Origin: JAAXHF01 sp965242605
GTDB taxonomy: Bacteria > Desulfobacterota > Binatia > Bin18
Direction of reading: 5' to 3'
NCBI GenBank assembly: GCA_965242605.1
Contig: CBDESS010000001.1
Span: forward strand, 186,001 to 250,000
DNA length: 64,000 bases
Each line of letters opens with the position of its first letter. The first letter of the stretch is position 1. The notes below the pieces were generated by a model. That model saw nothing but the letters and a program-made list of their open reading frames with translations. It ran no database searches and was not told where the DNA came from. Position numbers and translations under genes: made by a program. Of the stretch, positions 24,943 through 33,459 are shown in pieces.

Positions 24943-27900
24943 ACTTCCTGCCCTGTACGCGGTCCGAGCCGCCCATCAGCCGCCAGAATAACAAGCCAGC
25001 TCACAAGCTCAAAGTCATCCCCAGCCTTGCCAGCCTTGCCAGCAACCGGCAGCCTGAAATCCCGTCTGCCGCGCAGCTGCGCCACCTGGCTATCCCGCCG
25101 CGCCCTGCCAATATGAGCAATCACCGCCTGCACCAGCCGGTCATAACGGGCCATGTCCTGGCCCTGGCCGGTCTCACGGTCAAACTGGTCACACAGCTTT
25201 TGCAACGGCTCGGTCTTGCCGGCTGCCGCGGCCTCAAAGACATCAAGCGTCTGCCGGGCGTTGGCGCAGCCATAGCGAATATCGCCGGCCGCATGGATAT
25301 ACACCCCATAAAAAGGATGAACCGGGCTGGCCGCCCTCTCCCGCCTGTCCGTGTCGGCCCCACGCTGGCGCAGAAAAAATATCGCGCCGGGCGAGGCCGG
25401 GCCGTCTGTGACCGCGTACACCCCGGGCGGTGTGGCTTCGAGTTCGGCCCGGTTTTTTTCGAGATAGCGGAGGAGCTGGGCAAAGAAGTAATCCAGGGTG
25501 AAATCGCTCATCACCACACCGTCGTCCAGCGCGTCAAGGTCCAGCACCTCTTCCCGCAGCTGGCGGAGCTGCCGGTCACGGAAATTCAGCTCCAGCTGGG
25601 CCTGCTCACGGGGAGAGGCGTTCAGCGGGTCGTCGTCGCCACTGGCCGCGGCCTCGGCCAGGGCCATGCGCGCCTCAACCCGGCTTTGCAGGCGGAGATA
25701 CACATCCATGTCTGTGGTCGGCCAGTAGTTGATCATCCGCACCGCGGTGTTGCGGCTGCCGATGCGGTCAATCCGCCCAAAGCGTTGGATGATGCGGACC
25801 GGGTTCCAGTGAATATCATAGTTCAGCACGGTGTCGCAGTCCTGGAGGTTCTGCCCCTCCGAGATGCAGTCGGTGGCGATCAGCAGGTCAATTCCGCCCT
25901 CCGGTTCGCCATGACGGCCGGCGGTCCGGCCCCGCGCCCGGGGAGCGAAGTTGCTCAGAATGGCGTTGAACGTGTTTGCGCCATAGTCGGTATGGGTCAC
26001 GTCGCCCGACACCATCGCCGTGCGCAGCCCCAGCTCGCCGGCCAGCCCGCGCAACTCCCGGTAGAGATATTCGGCGGTGTCCCTGAAGGTGGTGAACACC
26101 AGCAGCTTGCGGTTTGGCCGGCCGTCGCGGTCGGTCGGCGGCCGGGTCGCCTTGCGGCGCAGATCGTTCTGCATCTCGCAGAGCTTGCCGTCCCGCTCCG
26201 GCGTGATGGTCTTCACCCTGTCCAGGACCGCGCTCAGGGTGCGCCGGTCGCGGCATAAATCGTCCTGCCAGCGGGGCAGGTCCAGGTCCCGCAGGTGGTA
26301 CGCGCTGCGCGCCCGATTGACCAGAAACTCCTCGTCGTCTTCGTCGTCGTCCGGCAGGATGTCGGCCTGGGCGGCCTGGACGGTCTGGTGCTGTCTGTAG
26401 TGTGCTATCTTCCTGAGCAGATCGTCTATCTTGGTGATGGTGCGGTCCAGGGTTTTCGCCAGAGAATGGGCTGAGCTCTCCAGCCGCTTCAGAAAATTCG
26501 TCCGCATCATGCCGATCAGAAAGCGCTCGCGGTCTTCCTGATTGAAGTGTCGCTCCTGCTTTTCCTGTACCAGGCGTTGCTTTGCCTCTTCGCTCACCAG
26601 GTATGCGGAGGGTGTGTAGACGGACAGGGCGAAGCTGCCGATCTGCCCGGACAGTTCTGTGTACGACAGCTCCCCGCCCAGGTCGGTCCGCGGGTGGCGG
26701 TTGTCCGGCGGCTGGACTGGGGGAAACTCGCCGATGGTCTGCATCTCGTCGGCGTAGAAGGTCTTGATCTGCCGGCGCGAGCGGGCGATGGACACCCCGC
26801 CGAGCAACTGGAAAAAATCGGCCCCGAGTTCTTCCAGCAGGCGCGCCTTGTCCTTGCCGGCCTTGTCCTGCCAGACCTTGAACGCCTTTTGGGCCTGGCC
26901 CAGCACCGCGCCGATATTGCCGAGGCCCAGACTGTCGCGGAACACATCCTCGCGCTTTTCGGTCATAAGATAAATCTGGTTGCGCAGGTCGATGAGCGAA
27001 GTGTTGACCGGGGTGGCCGACAGCATCAACACCTTGGTCTGAGTGCCCTGCCGGATGACTTCTTCCAGCAGCCGTGAGTAGCGGCTGTGACGCAGCCGCC
27101 CGCTGGCGTCGGGCCGGGGTCTGGTGTCGTTGCGGAAGTTGTGCGACTCGTCAATCACCACCAGATCAAAACTGCGCCAGTTGAAGTGGGCCAGGTCGAT
27201 ATCCCCGGCCCGGCCGCTCTCGCGGGACAGGTCGGTGTGCGACAGCAGGCTGTAGCCGAAACGGTCGGCCTGAAAGGGATTGCCGGTCTGGGCGTGAGGG
27301 GCCGGATACAAGGCCCAGTTTTCGCGCAGTTTTTTGGGGCACAACACCAGCACCCTCTCGTTGCGCAGTTCAAAGAACTTGATGACCGCCAGCGCGGTAT
27401 AGGTCTTTCCCAGGCCCACGCTGTCGGCCAGGATGCAGCCATTGTGGCGCAGCAGCCGGGCAATGACGCTCCTGGCCCCGTCTTTCTGGAAGCCGTAGAG
27501 CGCCTTCCAGATCGCGGTGTCGTACAGGTGGGTGTCCGACAGCCGCCGCTCGCCGGCCTGCCTGGCTTCCATGTCGTCGCCGAACAGCTCAAACAGGGTT
27601 TTGTAGTAGACGAGTTCCGGGGCGTGGTCCTTGCCGATGCGGTCCAGCGCGTTGAGCACCTCGCGTTTCACGTCGGTGGTCAGCCGGGTATCGGCCCAGA
27701 TGGTGTCAAACCAGTGCCGCAGGTCCGTGCGTATCTCTTCGGCGGCGGTCGCCAGGTTGATTTCCACGTTGGCACCGCTGCCGCAGCCCAGCCCGCTTCG
27801 GGTGAAATTCGAGCTGCCCACCACCGCTACACCGTCGGCGGCCCCGGATTCGGCCAGATACATCTTGCCGTGCAGAAAACCGGCCTGACTGATGGAGCGG

Positions 27901-28229
27901 ATTCTGACCTGCCGGCTTTTGACCCAGGCGGCGCAATCCCGGGCCAAGTGTTTCTGCTGCAAGGTATGGCTGGGCGACAGCCGGCCTTCGGTCAGGCAGA
28001 AGGCTTTGGGGTCTTTTGCCCCGGGGTCCGGTCCGCCGACCGAGGCCGGGTCGCCGAACAGAAACCGCACATCTTTGATACCGCTCAGTTCGTGTTGCAG
28101 TGCCTCATAGCCGTAAATGCTGAAATACGCCGAAACCAGGCGAAAGACTTCGGCGTCCGCCAGACCCTGCCGCAGATAATCAACGACTGTGCGTGAGCGG
28201 TTGTCCAGAATGTGTTCATATCCCTGCAT
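24939..28229 (-). CDS. PLD-domain SNF2/DEAH helicase
   Basis: The product has 1096 residues. Residues 1-200 are a phospholipase-D-like domain with HGKMYLAE and VGSSNFTRSGL, the single HKD motif typical of NgoFVII-type nucleases. From about 270 comes the SNF2 motor: ILADSVGLGKTYTALAV (Walker A), VVIDESHNFRND (DESH), MLSATPVNT (motif III) and, after a long insert, IATDCISEGQNLQ and IQRFGRIDRIGSRN (motifs V and VI). Such proteins translocate on DNA and may cut it. The start at 28229 lies within the end of trxB, so it may be read from the trxB promoter; a GGGAG is 9 nt upstream. It heads the overlapping operon with the methyltransferase, FRG and TPR genes. Confidence 0.85.
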   Translation of the reverse strand: MQGYEHILDNRSRTVVDYLRQGLADAEVFRLVSAYFSIYGYEALQHELSGIKDVRFLFGDPASVGGPDPGAKDPKAFCLTEGRLSPSHTLQQKHLARDCAAWVKSRQVRIRSISQAGFLHGKMYLAESGAADGVAVVGSSNFTRSGLGCGSGANVEINLATAAEEIRTDLRHWFDTIWADTRLTTDVKREVLNALDRIGKDHAPELVYYKTLFELFGDDMEARQAGERRLSDTHLYDTAIWKALYGFQKDGARSVIARLLRHNGCILADSVGLGKTYTALAVIKFFELRNERVLVLCPKKLRENWALYPAPHAQTGNPFQADRFGYSLLSHTDLSRESGRAGDIDLAHFNWRSFDLVVIDESHNFRNDTRPRPDASGRLRHSRYSRLLEEVIRQGTQTKVLMLSATPVNTSLIDLRNQIYLMTEKREDVFRDSLGLGNIGAVLGQAQKAFKVWQDKAGKDKARLLEELGADFFQLLGGVSIARSRRQIKTFYADEMQTIGEFPPVQPPDNRHPRTDLGGELSYTELSGQIGSFALSVYTPSAYLVSEEAKQRLVQEKQERHFNQEDRERFLIGMMRTNFLKRLESSAHSLAKTLDRTITKIDDLLRKIAHYRQHQTVQAAQADILPDDDEDDEEFLVNRARSAYHLRDLDLPRWQDDLCRDRRTLSAVLDRVKTITPERDGKLCEMQNDLRRKATRPPTDRDGRPNRKLLVFTTFRDTAEYLYRELRGLAGELGLRTAMVSGDVTHTDYGANTFNAILSNFAPRARGRTAGRHGEPEGGIDLLIATDCISEGQNLQDCDTVLNYDIHWNPVRIIQRFGRIDRIGSRNTAVRMINYWPTTDMDVYLRLQSRVEARMALAEAAASGDDDPLNASPREQAQLELNFRDRQLRQLREEVLDLDALDDGVVMSDFTLDYFFAQLLRYLEKNRAELEATPPGVYAVTDGPASPGAIFFLRQRGADTDRRERAASPVHPFYGVYIHAAGDIRYGCANARQTLDVFEAAAAGKTEPLQKLCDQFDRETGQGQDMARYDRLVQAVIAHIGRARRDSQVAQLRGRRDFRLPVAGKAGKAGDDFELVSWLVILAADGRLGPRTGQEV

Positions 28230-29208
28230 GGAGGCGTCTCCCGGTTGGTCCGCCGCCTGGCCTCGGAAGGACTGCCTGGCCGGCCCACTCCCCGGTTTGC
28301 ACATAGCGGACCGCGGCCAGCCCCGCGGTTGCACCGTCGCCGGCCGCGGAGACCAGCTGGCGCGACGACTCGGCGCGCACATCGCCGGCGGCCAGGATGC
28401 CCGGCACCGCGGTCCGCATCCGAAGGTCGGTCATAACCTGGCCCTGGGCGTTCAGGTCCACGCTCCCGTTGAGAAAGCCGGTGTTGGGCGTGAGGCCGAC
28501 ATAGATGAAGACGCCGGCGACCTCCAGGCGGGAGGACTGGCCGGTTTGCAGGTCTTCAAGCTGTACCCGCTCGACGCCCTCGCCGCCCTCAATCGCCCGC
28601 AGCGCGGTATTCCACCGGAAGCGCAGCCTGTCGGCTCGCCGGGCGCGGTCCTGGAGGGCGCGGCAGGCCCGCAGCGTGTCCCGGCGGTGGACCAGCGTGA
28701 CCTCGGAGGCGTACTGGGTCAGGTGCAGACCCTCGTCCAGTGCGGCGTCGCCGCCGCCGACCACCACGACCGGCCTGTCGGTGAAAAAAGCGCCGTCACA
28801 TGCCGCGCAGTGCGACACGCCCCGGCCGGCAAAGGCTTCCTCACCCGGAATGCCCAGGCTGGCGAAGCGCGAGCCGCTGGCCACAATCAGCGCCCTGGCC
28901 CGCAGCTCGCCGGCGTCGGTGTCCAGCACCCGGTCCGCACCCTCCAGCCGGACCGAGGCCACCTCGGTCAGCCGCATGTCCAGGCCAAAGCTCATGGCCT
29001 GCTGCTGCAACAGCGGTCCCAGCGTATAGCCGGCCACCCCGTCGGGAAAGCCGGGGTAGTTTTCAATCCGCTCGCAGTTGAGGACCTGGCCGCCGGCCGA
29101 AAAACGCTCCAGCAGGACGGTCCGGCAGCCGCCCCGGGCCGCGTACAGGCCGGCACTGAAGCCGGCCGCCCCGCCGCCGATAACGATGATGTCGCAGGTC
29201 TCAGCCAT
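28216..29208 (-). CDS. trxB: Thioredoxin reductase-like FAD/NAD(P)-dependent oxidoreductase
   Basis: This gene encodes 330 residues. The FAD-binding DIIVIGGGAAGFSAG opens the protein, the redox pair is CAACDG (SHCAACDGAFF near residue 140), the NADPH-binding motif is VVVVGGGDAALDEG, and the C-terminal FAD contact is ILAAGDVRAE. It reduces thioredoxin with NADPH. The start at 29208 follows GGGGGAGGAT. Its last 14 nt overlap the helicase gene start, so the accessory island begins exactly at its 3' end. Confidence 0.9.
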   Translation of the reverse strand: MAETCDIIVIGGGAAGFSAGLYAARGGCRTVLLERFSAGGQVLNCERIENYPGFPDGVAGYTLGPLLQQQAMSFGLDMRLTEVASVRLEGADRVLDTDAGELRARALIVASGSRFASLGIPGEEAFAGRGVSHCAACDGAFFTDRPVVVVGGGDAALDEGLHLTQYASEVTLVHRRDTLRACRALQDRARRADRLRFRWNTALRAIEGGEGVERVQLEDLQTGQSSRLEVAGVFIYVGLTPNTGFLNGSVDLNAQGQVMTDLRMRTAVPGILAAGDVRAESSRQLVSAAGDGATAGLAAVRYVQTGEWAGQAVLPRPGGGPTGRRLHAGI

Positions 29209-29272
29209 AGCGATCCTCCCCCACCGGAAAAGTCCCGGCATCATACACCGCTTTGGGGGTCTCAGCCACGCA

Positions 29273-29308
29273 CAGCCGCCGCCTGGGAACGCGGGCATCC
29301 TGCCCGCA
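29273..29308 (-). repeat. Dispersed palindromic repeat, copy C
   Basis: Inverted copy of the unit at 10417 and 15131 (GCGGGC, five bases, GCCCGC with GTTCCCAGG on the minus strand), placed in the divergent region between trxB and the ABC transporter. Confidence 0.6.
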
Positions 29309-29351
29309 GAAAGCCCCTCTCAGCCGGCGGCCGACGCTGAGACAATTCATA

Positions 29352-29381
29352 TTGACAACGAAGCGAAGCTTTGTGTAGGCT
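29352..29381 (+). promoter_or_regulatory. Possible sigma-70 promoter for the ABC operon
   Basis: TTGACA at 29352-29357 and TAGGCT at 29376-29381 are separated by 18 nt. Transcription would start only about 5 nt before ATG 29393, giving a nearly leaderless message. Match judged by eye. Confidence 0.4.
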
Positions 29382-29392
29382 TTCAGGCAGCC

Positions 29393-31510
29393 ATGCGTGG
29401 AAAACAGGTGCTCCTTTTCACTCCCCTCGTCCTGATTGGGCTGTTGGTGCAGTCCTACTTCTGGGTTCCGAGCTATGAAAAGCAGGCTGTTGGCAATCCG
29501 GCCCGGCTCCGCACCTATATCGAGGCTTCTATTGCCGACGCCAAAATTCTGAATCCCATCCTCAACATAGATGGGCCCAGCAGTCAGATTACCAGCCTCG
29601 TCTTCGACGGGCTGCTCGACCTGGACGAGGCCCTGAACCTGCGCGGCCGGCTGGCCACAGCCTGGTCTGTGACCGAAAAAGCCTATCTGCTCGCCCGCCC
29701 GCAGCTCGCCCTGCCAGACGGCAGCCGGGCAACCGGAGCGCGCCTGCTTGCGTTCGTGTCTCAGGCCCGGGCGAATGGCGAGCTGCCCGAATTCGACGGC
29801 CTCCTCCTTTCCATGCGGCTGTTGCCGGCCGAGGAAAAAACCGAAACCGTCACGATTCTGGAACCGGACGAGCAGGGACAGCCAACACCGCTTGAGCTCA
29901 GCATTCGTGTGCCTGAGCGCATCGAGTTCACCCTGGGAAGGGTTGAGCAGGATTTCTTTCAGCCGCTTACCGCCCTCTTGGGCGAGGCTTATTTCCGGGA
30001 CTTTCCCTACCACGAGCACATCACCCTGCCGCCAGCCGCTCTTGATGAGGGCGTGCGGGCGCACCTGCCGGCCCTCTTGCCGGTGGCAGAGCATAACCCG
30101 GTTATTGCGTTTCAGTTGCGCCGCGATGTCCGCTTTCACGACGGCCATCCGTTTGATGCCGGCGATGTCAAGTTCACCTATGAAGCCATTATGAATCCGC
30201 GCAATATCTCACCCCGGACTTCGGACTACGAGCCGATCAAGCGGGTAGATATTCTCGACCCGTATACCGTCCACGTCACCTACAAACGCCTCTACTCGCC
30301 GGCGATCAACGCCTGGACGATGGGCATCCTGCCCGAACATCTGCTCAACGCCGACGCGCTTGAAGCCGAAATGGAGGCCCGGCAGTTGTCGGAGACAGCG
30401 AGAGAGAGCTTTGGAATGCGCGACAGCCGGTTCAACCGCCGTCCGGTCGGGACCGGTCCCTTCCGCTTTGTTGAATGGCAGGGTGACGAGTTCATCCACC
30501 TCACCCGCAACACCGGATATTGGGAGCGGGCTCCTGAATACGAAGACTATTATTTTCGGGTCATTCCCGAACTCCTGACCCAGGAGCTCGAGTTCAAGAG
30601 CGGGGCGATTGACTCCTATGGAGTCCAGCCCCATCAGGTGGCGCGCTACAAACACGAGGAGGCCTATCAGTCTTTTTCCAGCCTGGGCTTTGGCTATTCC
30701 TACATCGGCTATAACAACCGCCACCCCCTGTTTGCCGATGCACGGGTCCGACGGGCGCTTGGCATGGCCCTGAACATTGGTGAGATCATCACCTACCTGC
30801 TCTACGGAGAAGGCGAACAGATCACCGGCCCCTATCCACGCCAGACCGAGTGGTATGACCCGAGCATCGCACCGCTCCGGTACGACCCTGACGCCGCCCA
30901 AGCCCTGCTCGCCGAAGCCGGCTGGGAGCGCAACGCCGAAGGCTGGCTCGAAAAAGACGGCCAGCTCTTTGAGTTCACCCTGATTACCAACAACGGCAAC
31001 CTCATCCGCTCCAACATTATGACCATCGCCCAGGACGCCTGGAAAAACATCGGGGTGAAATGTCATACCCAGGTCTTTGAGTGGGCGGTCTTTCTCAAGG
31101 ATTTTATCAATCCCGGGTCGTTTGACGCCGTTGTCCTGGGCTGGAGCATGGGCATCGATCCCGACCTGTACCAGATTTTCCACTCGAGCCAGGCCGGCCC
31201 CCAGCAACTCAACTTTGTGGGCTATACCAACCCCCAGGCCGATGAGCTGATCGTCCGCATTCGCCAGGAGTATGATCCCGCCCGCCAGCGCGCCCTCGCC
31301 CACCGCCTGCACCGCGTGATCGCCGAAGACCAGCCCTACACCTTTCTGTATGTGGGGCTGTCAACCCGCGTCCTGGACAAAAAAATTGTCCTGGTCGAAA
31401 GAGCAGCCGACGGCGGCGAACGCTATGAAAAAATCTACCCGACCAAGAGCGGCAGCATCTCCTTCTATTTCAACAAATGGCGTAAACTGGAGTTCACCCC
31501 CGCTTTCTAG
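29393..31510 (+). CDS. ABC transporter substrate-binding protein (SBP family 5) with an internal insertion
   Basis: This is a peptide-type binding protein of 705 residues, about 150 longer than usual. Residues 7-24 are an uncleaved-looking membrane anchor without a lipobox cysteine. The usual early motif LATAWSVTE (88-95) and the usual next strand FQLRRDVRFHDGHPFDAGDVKF (240-262), adjacent in ordinary members, are separated here by about 140 residues that look like an added alpha/beta domain. The rest is standard (TGPFRFVEW, RVRRALGMALNI, QIFHSSQAGPQQLNFVGY). It feeds the two permeases and two ATPases that follow. Confidence 0.85.
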   Translation: MRGKQVLLFTPLVLIGLLVQSYFWVPSYEKQAVGNPARLRTYIEASIADAKILNPILNIDGPSSQITSLVFDGLLDLDEALNLRGRLATAWSVTEKAYLLARPQLALPDGSRATGARLLAFVSQARANGELPEFDGLLLSMRLLPAEEKTETVTILEPDEQGQPTPLELSIRVPERIEFTLGRVEQDFFQPLTALLGEAYFRDFPYHEHITLPPAALDEGVRAHLPALLPVAEHNPVIAFQLRRDVRFHDGHPFDAGDVKFTYEAIMNPRNISPRTSDYEPIKRVDILDPYTVHVTYKRLYSPAINAWTMGILPEHLLNADALEAEMEARQLSETARESFGMRDSRFNRRPVGTGPFRFVEWQGDEFIHLTRNTGYWERAPEYEDYYFRVIPELLTQELEFKSGAIDSYGVQPHQVARYKHEEAYQSFSSLGFGYSYIGYNNRHPLFADARVRRALGMALNIGEIITYLLYGEGEQITGPYPRQTEWYDPSIAPLRYDPDAAQALLAEAGWERNAEGWLEKDGQLFEFTLITNNGNLIRSNIMTIAQDAWKNIGVKCHTQVFEWAVFLKDFINPGSFDAVVLGWSMGIDPDLYQIFHSSQAGPQQLNFVGYTNPQADELIVRIRQEYDPARQRALAHRLHRVIAEDQPYTFLYVGLSTRVLDKKIVLVERAADGGERYEKIYPTKSGSISFYFNKWRKLEFTPAF

Positions 31511-31522
31511 GCAGGAACTCCT

Positions 31523-32485
31523 ATGTGGGTTTTTCTTTTTCGGGCGATTCTCCAGCGTCTCGTGCTCCTGGTCGTAATCTCGGCCCTGGCCTTTTCCATC
31601 GTCCACCTTGCGCCGGGTGAGCCGAGCGAGGTTGACCCGGCCAATCCCCGCATGAAGCCCGAAGATATCGCGCGTATTCGCGCGGCCTTCCACCTTGACG
31701 AACCGCTCTATCTCCAGTACACCTACTGGCTGCGCGACCTGGCGACCGGCGAGCTGAAATCGTTCAAAGACAGCCAGCCCGTTCTGCCAAAAATCTGGCA
31801 CCGCTTTCTCAACTCCCTGCCCCTCTTTGTCTGCGCCACGCTCATTGTGTGGAGCCTGTCTTTTCCTACCGGCATCCAGGCCGCCATCCGCCGCGGCTCT
31901 GCGTTTGACCGCTCAAGCACCTTTGTGGCCTACGCCTTTATCTCTATTCCCGGCTTTTTTCTGTCCTATCTCGTCATTCAGTGGGTTGTAGACCTCTTCA
32001 ACGTCCCGGTCATCGGGATGCGCACCTTTGGCATGGAAAACGCAGAGCCGGCCTTTCGCTGGATGGACCGCCTGTGGCATCTCGTCGTCCCGTCCCTCAT
32101 GTCAGCGATTGCCGGCATTGCCATTCTGTCCCGCTATGTGCGGTCCCAAATGCTTGAAGTCGTCCGTCAGGACTATGTGCGGACTGCGCGGGCCAAGGGT
32201 TTGACCGAAGACAGCGTGATCTACCGCCACGCCTTGCGTAACGCGCTGCTGCCGTTTGTTACCATGTTCGGTTTTTTGTTGCCGGGACTCATTGGCGGCT
32301 CGGTCATCTTTGAGCAGATTTTCGCCTGGCCCGGTTTAGGCCGGCTCGGCTACGAGGCTATCCTGGCCCGCGATTTTCCGGTGATCCTGACCCTCAACTT
32401 CATTGCCGCAACGCTGACCCTGGCCGGCACTTTTGTCTCAGACGTGCTGTACGCTGTGGTCGATCCCCGCATCCGGCTGCAATAG
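31523..32485 (+). CDS. Peptide/nickel-type ABC permease (DppB-like)
   Basis: The product has 320 residues and six membrane helices in the DppB layout: a first helix followed by a long external loop (about 30-95), then five helices. The cytoplasmic EAA loop reads YVRTARAKGLTEDSVIYRHALRNALLP near residue 215-240. It forms the heterodimeric channel with the next gene product. It begins 12 nt after the binding-protein gene. Confidence 0.9.
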   Translation: MWVFLFRAILQRLVLLVVISALAFSIVHLAPGEPSEVDPANPRMKPEDIARIRAAFHLDEPLYLQYTYWLRDLATGELKSFKDSQPVLPKIWHRFLNSLPLFVCATLIVWSLSFPTGIQAAIRRGSAFDRSSTFVAYAFISIPGFFLSYLVIQWVVDLFNVPVIGMRTFGMENAEPAFRWMDRLWHLVVPSLMSAIAGIAILSRYVRSQMLEVVRQDYVRTARAKGLTEDSVIYRHALRNALLPFVTMFGFLLPGLIGGSVIFEQIFAWPGLGRLGYEAILARDFPVILTLNFIAATLTLAGTFVSDVLYAVVDPRIRLQ

Positions 32486-32487
32486 CA

Positions 32488-33459
32488 ATGGCTGAACCCA
32501 CCCCAGTCCACACGGTTGAGCCCGAGCTGCCGCCGGCAGAAACGCCACTCCAGGAAGCCTGGCGGCTCTTTCGGCACGACCGGCTGGCCCTCGCTGGTCT
32601 AGGGGTCCTCGGACTGCTGGTGCTCATGGCCGCGGCGGGAAAAATCCTGACCGAATGGATTGTGCTTTTTGATCCGGCTACCGTGCGTCTGCCGGACAAA
32701 TTCCTCCCTCCCCTGTCCACAGTGTCGGCCGAGCTCATCCCAGCCGCCCACCACCCGCGGGGGGGCGTGTATCTGCTCGGCACCGACGAGCTGGGCCGGG
32801 ATGTGTTTGCGCGTATGCTGCAAGGCTCGTTTGTCTCACTGTCGATCGGGTGTATTGCGGTCGGGATTTCGGTGACAATCGGGATTATCCTGGGTGGCCT
32901 AGCCGGCTTTTACGGCAGCGTCAGACTTGGCCTCATTTCGGTCGAGACACTGATTATGCGCTGTACCGACCTCATGCTGTGCTTTCCGACCTTCTTTCTC
33001 ATCCTGACCGTCGTCGCACTCCTGCCGCCGAGCATCTACAACATCATGATTGTGATTGGCCTGACGAGCTGGATGGCCACCGCGCGCTTCGTGCGAGCCG
33101 AGTTCCTGGCCCTCCGCGAACAGGACTTTGTGGTTGCCGCCCACGCCCTGGGGCTGCCGGCCAGCCGCATCATCTTCCGGCATATGGTCCCCAACGCCAT
33201 TGCCCCGGTGCTGGTCTCGGCCACCATCGGGGTGGCTGGCGCTATCCTGACCGAGTCCGGCTTGAGCTTCCTCGGCTTTGGCGTGCAGCCACCGTATGCG
33301 ACCTGGGGGAATATCCTGGCCAGCGGCCGAGGCTTCATTTTTGACGCTCCCTGGTTGTTTTTTACCCCAGGGCTGGCTATTTTCACTGTTGTGCTGGCGT
33401 TCAACCTGGTCGGCGAAGGGCTGCGCGAGGCGCTCAACCCCCGCTTACGCAACCGTTAG
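32488..33459 (+). CDS. Peptide/nickel-type ABC permease (DppC-like)
   Basis: This gene encodes 323 residues with an OppC-type N-terminal region (EAWRLFRHDRLALAGLGVLGL), a periplasmic loop containing HPRGGVYLLGTDELGRDVFARMLQG, and an EAA loop FVVAAHALGLPASRIIFRHMVPN that docks on the ATPases. The start is 2 nt after the preceding permease. The HLLGTDxxGRD segment is characteristic of DppC. Confidence 0.9.
   Translation: MAEPTPVHTVEPELPPAETPLQEAWRLFRHDRLALAGLGVLGLLVLMAAAGKILTEWIVLFDPATVRLPDKFLPPLSTVSAELIPAAHHPRGGVYLLGTDELGRDVFARMLQGSFVSLSIGCIAVGISVTIGIILGGLAGFYGSVRLGLISVETLIMRCTDLMLCFPTFFLILTVVALLPPSIYNIMIVIGLTSWMATARFVRAEFLALREQDFVVAAHALGLPASRIIFRHMVPNAIAPVLVSATIGVAGAILTESGLSFLGFGVQPPYATWGNILASGRGFIFDAPWLFFTPGLAIFTVVLAFNLVGEGLREALNPRLRNR

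Noticed and set aside
22789..26258. Plus-strand frames of 597 and 449 codons
   Set aside because: They mirror the methyltransferase and helicase genes. High GC with few stops explains them; no start context or domain.
20519..28229. Classical DISARM or BREX locus
   Set aside because: No DUF1998 protein, no PglZ, BrxC or BrxL, and the helicase is fused to a PLD domain, so neither system fits.
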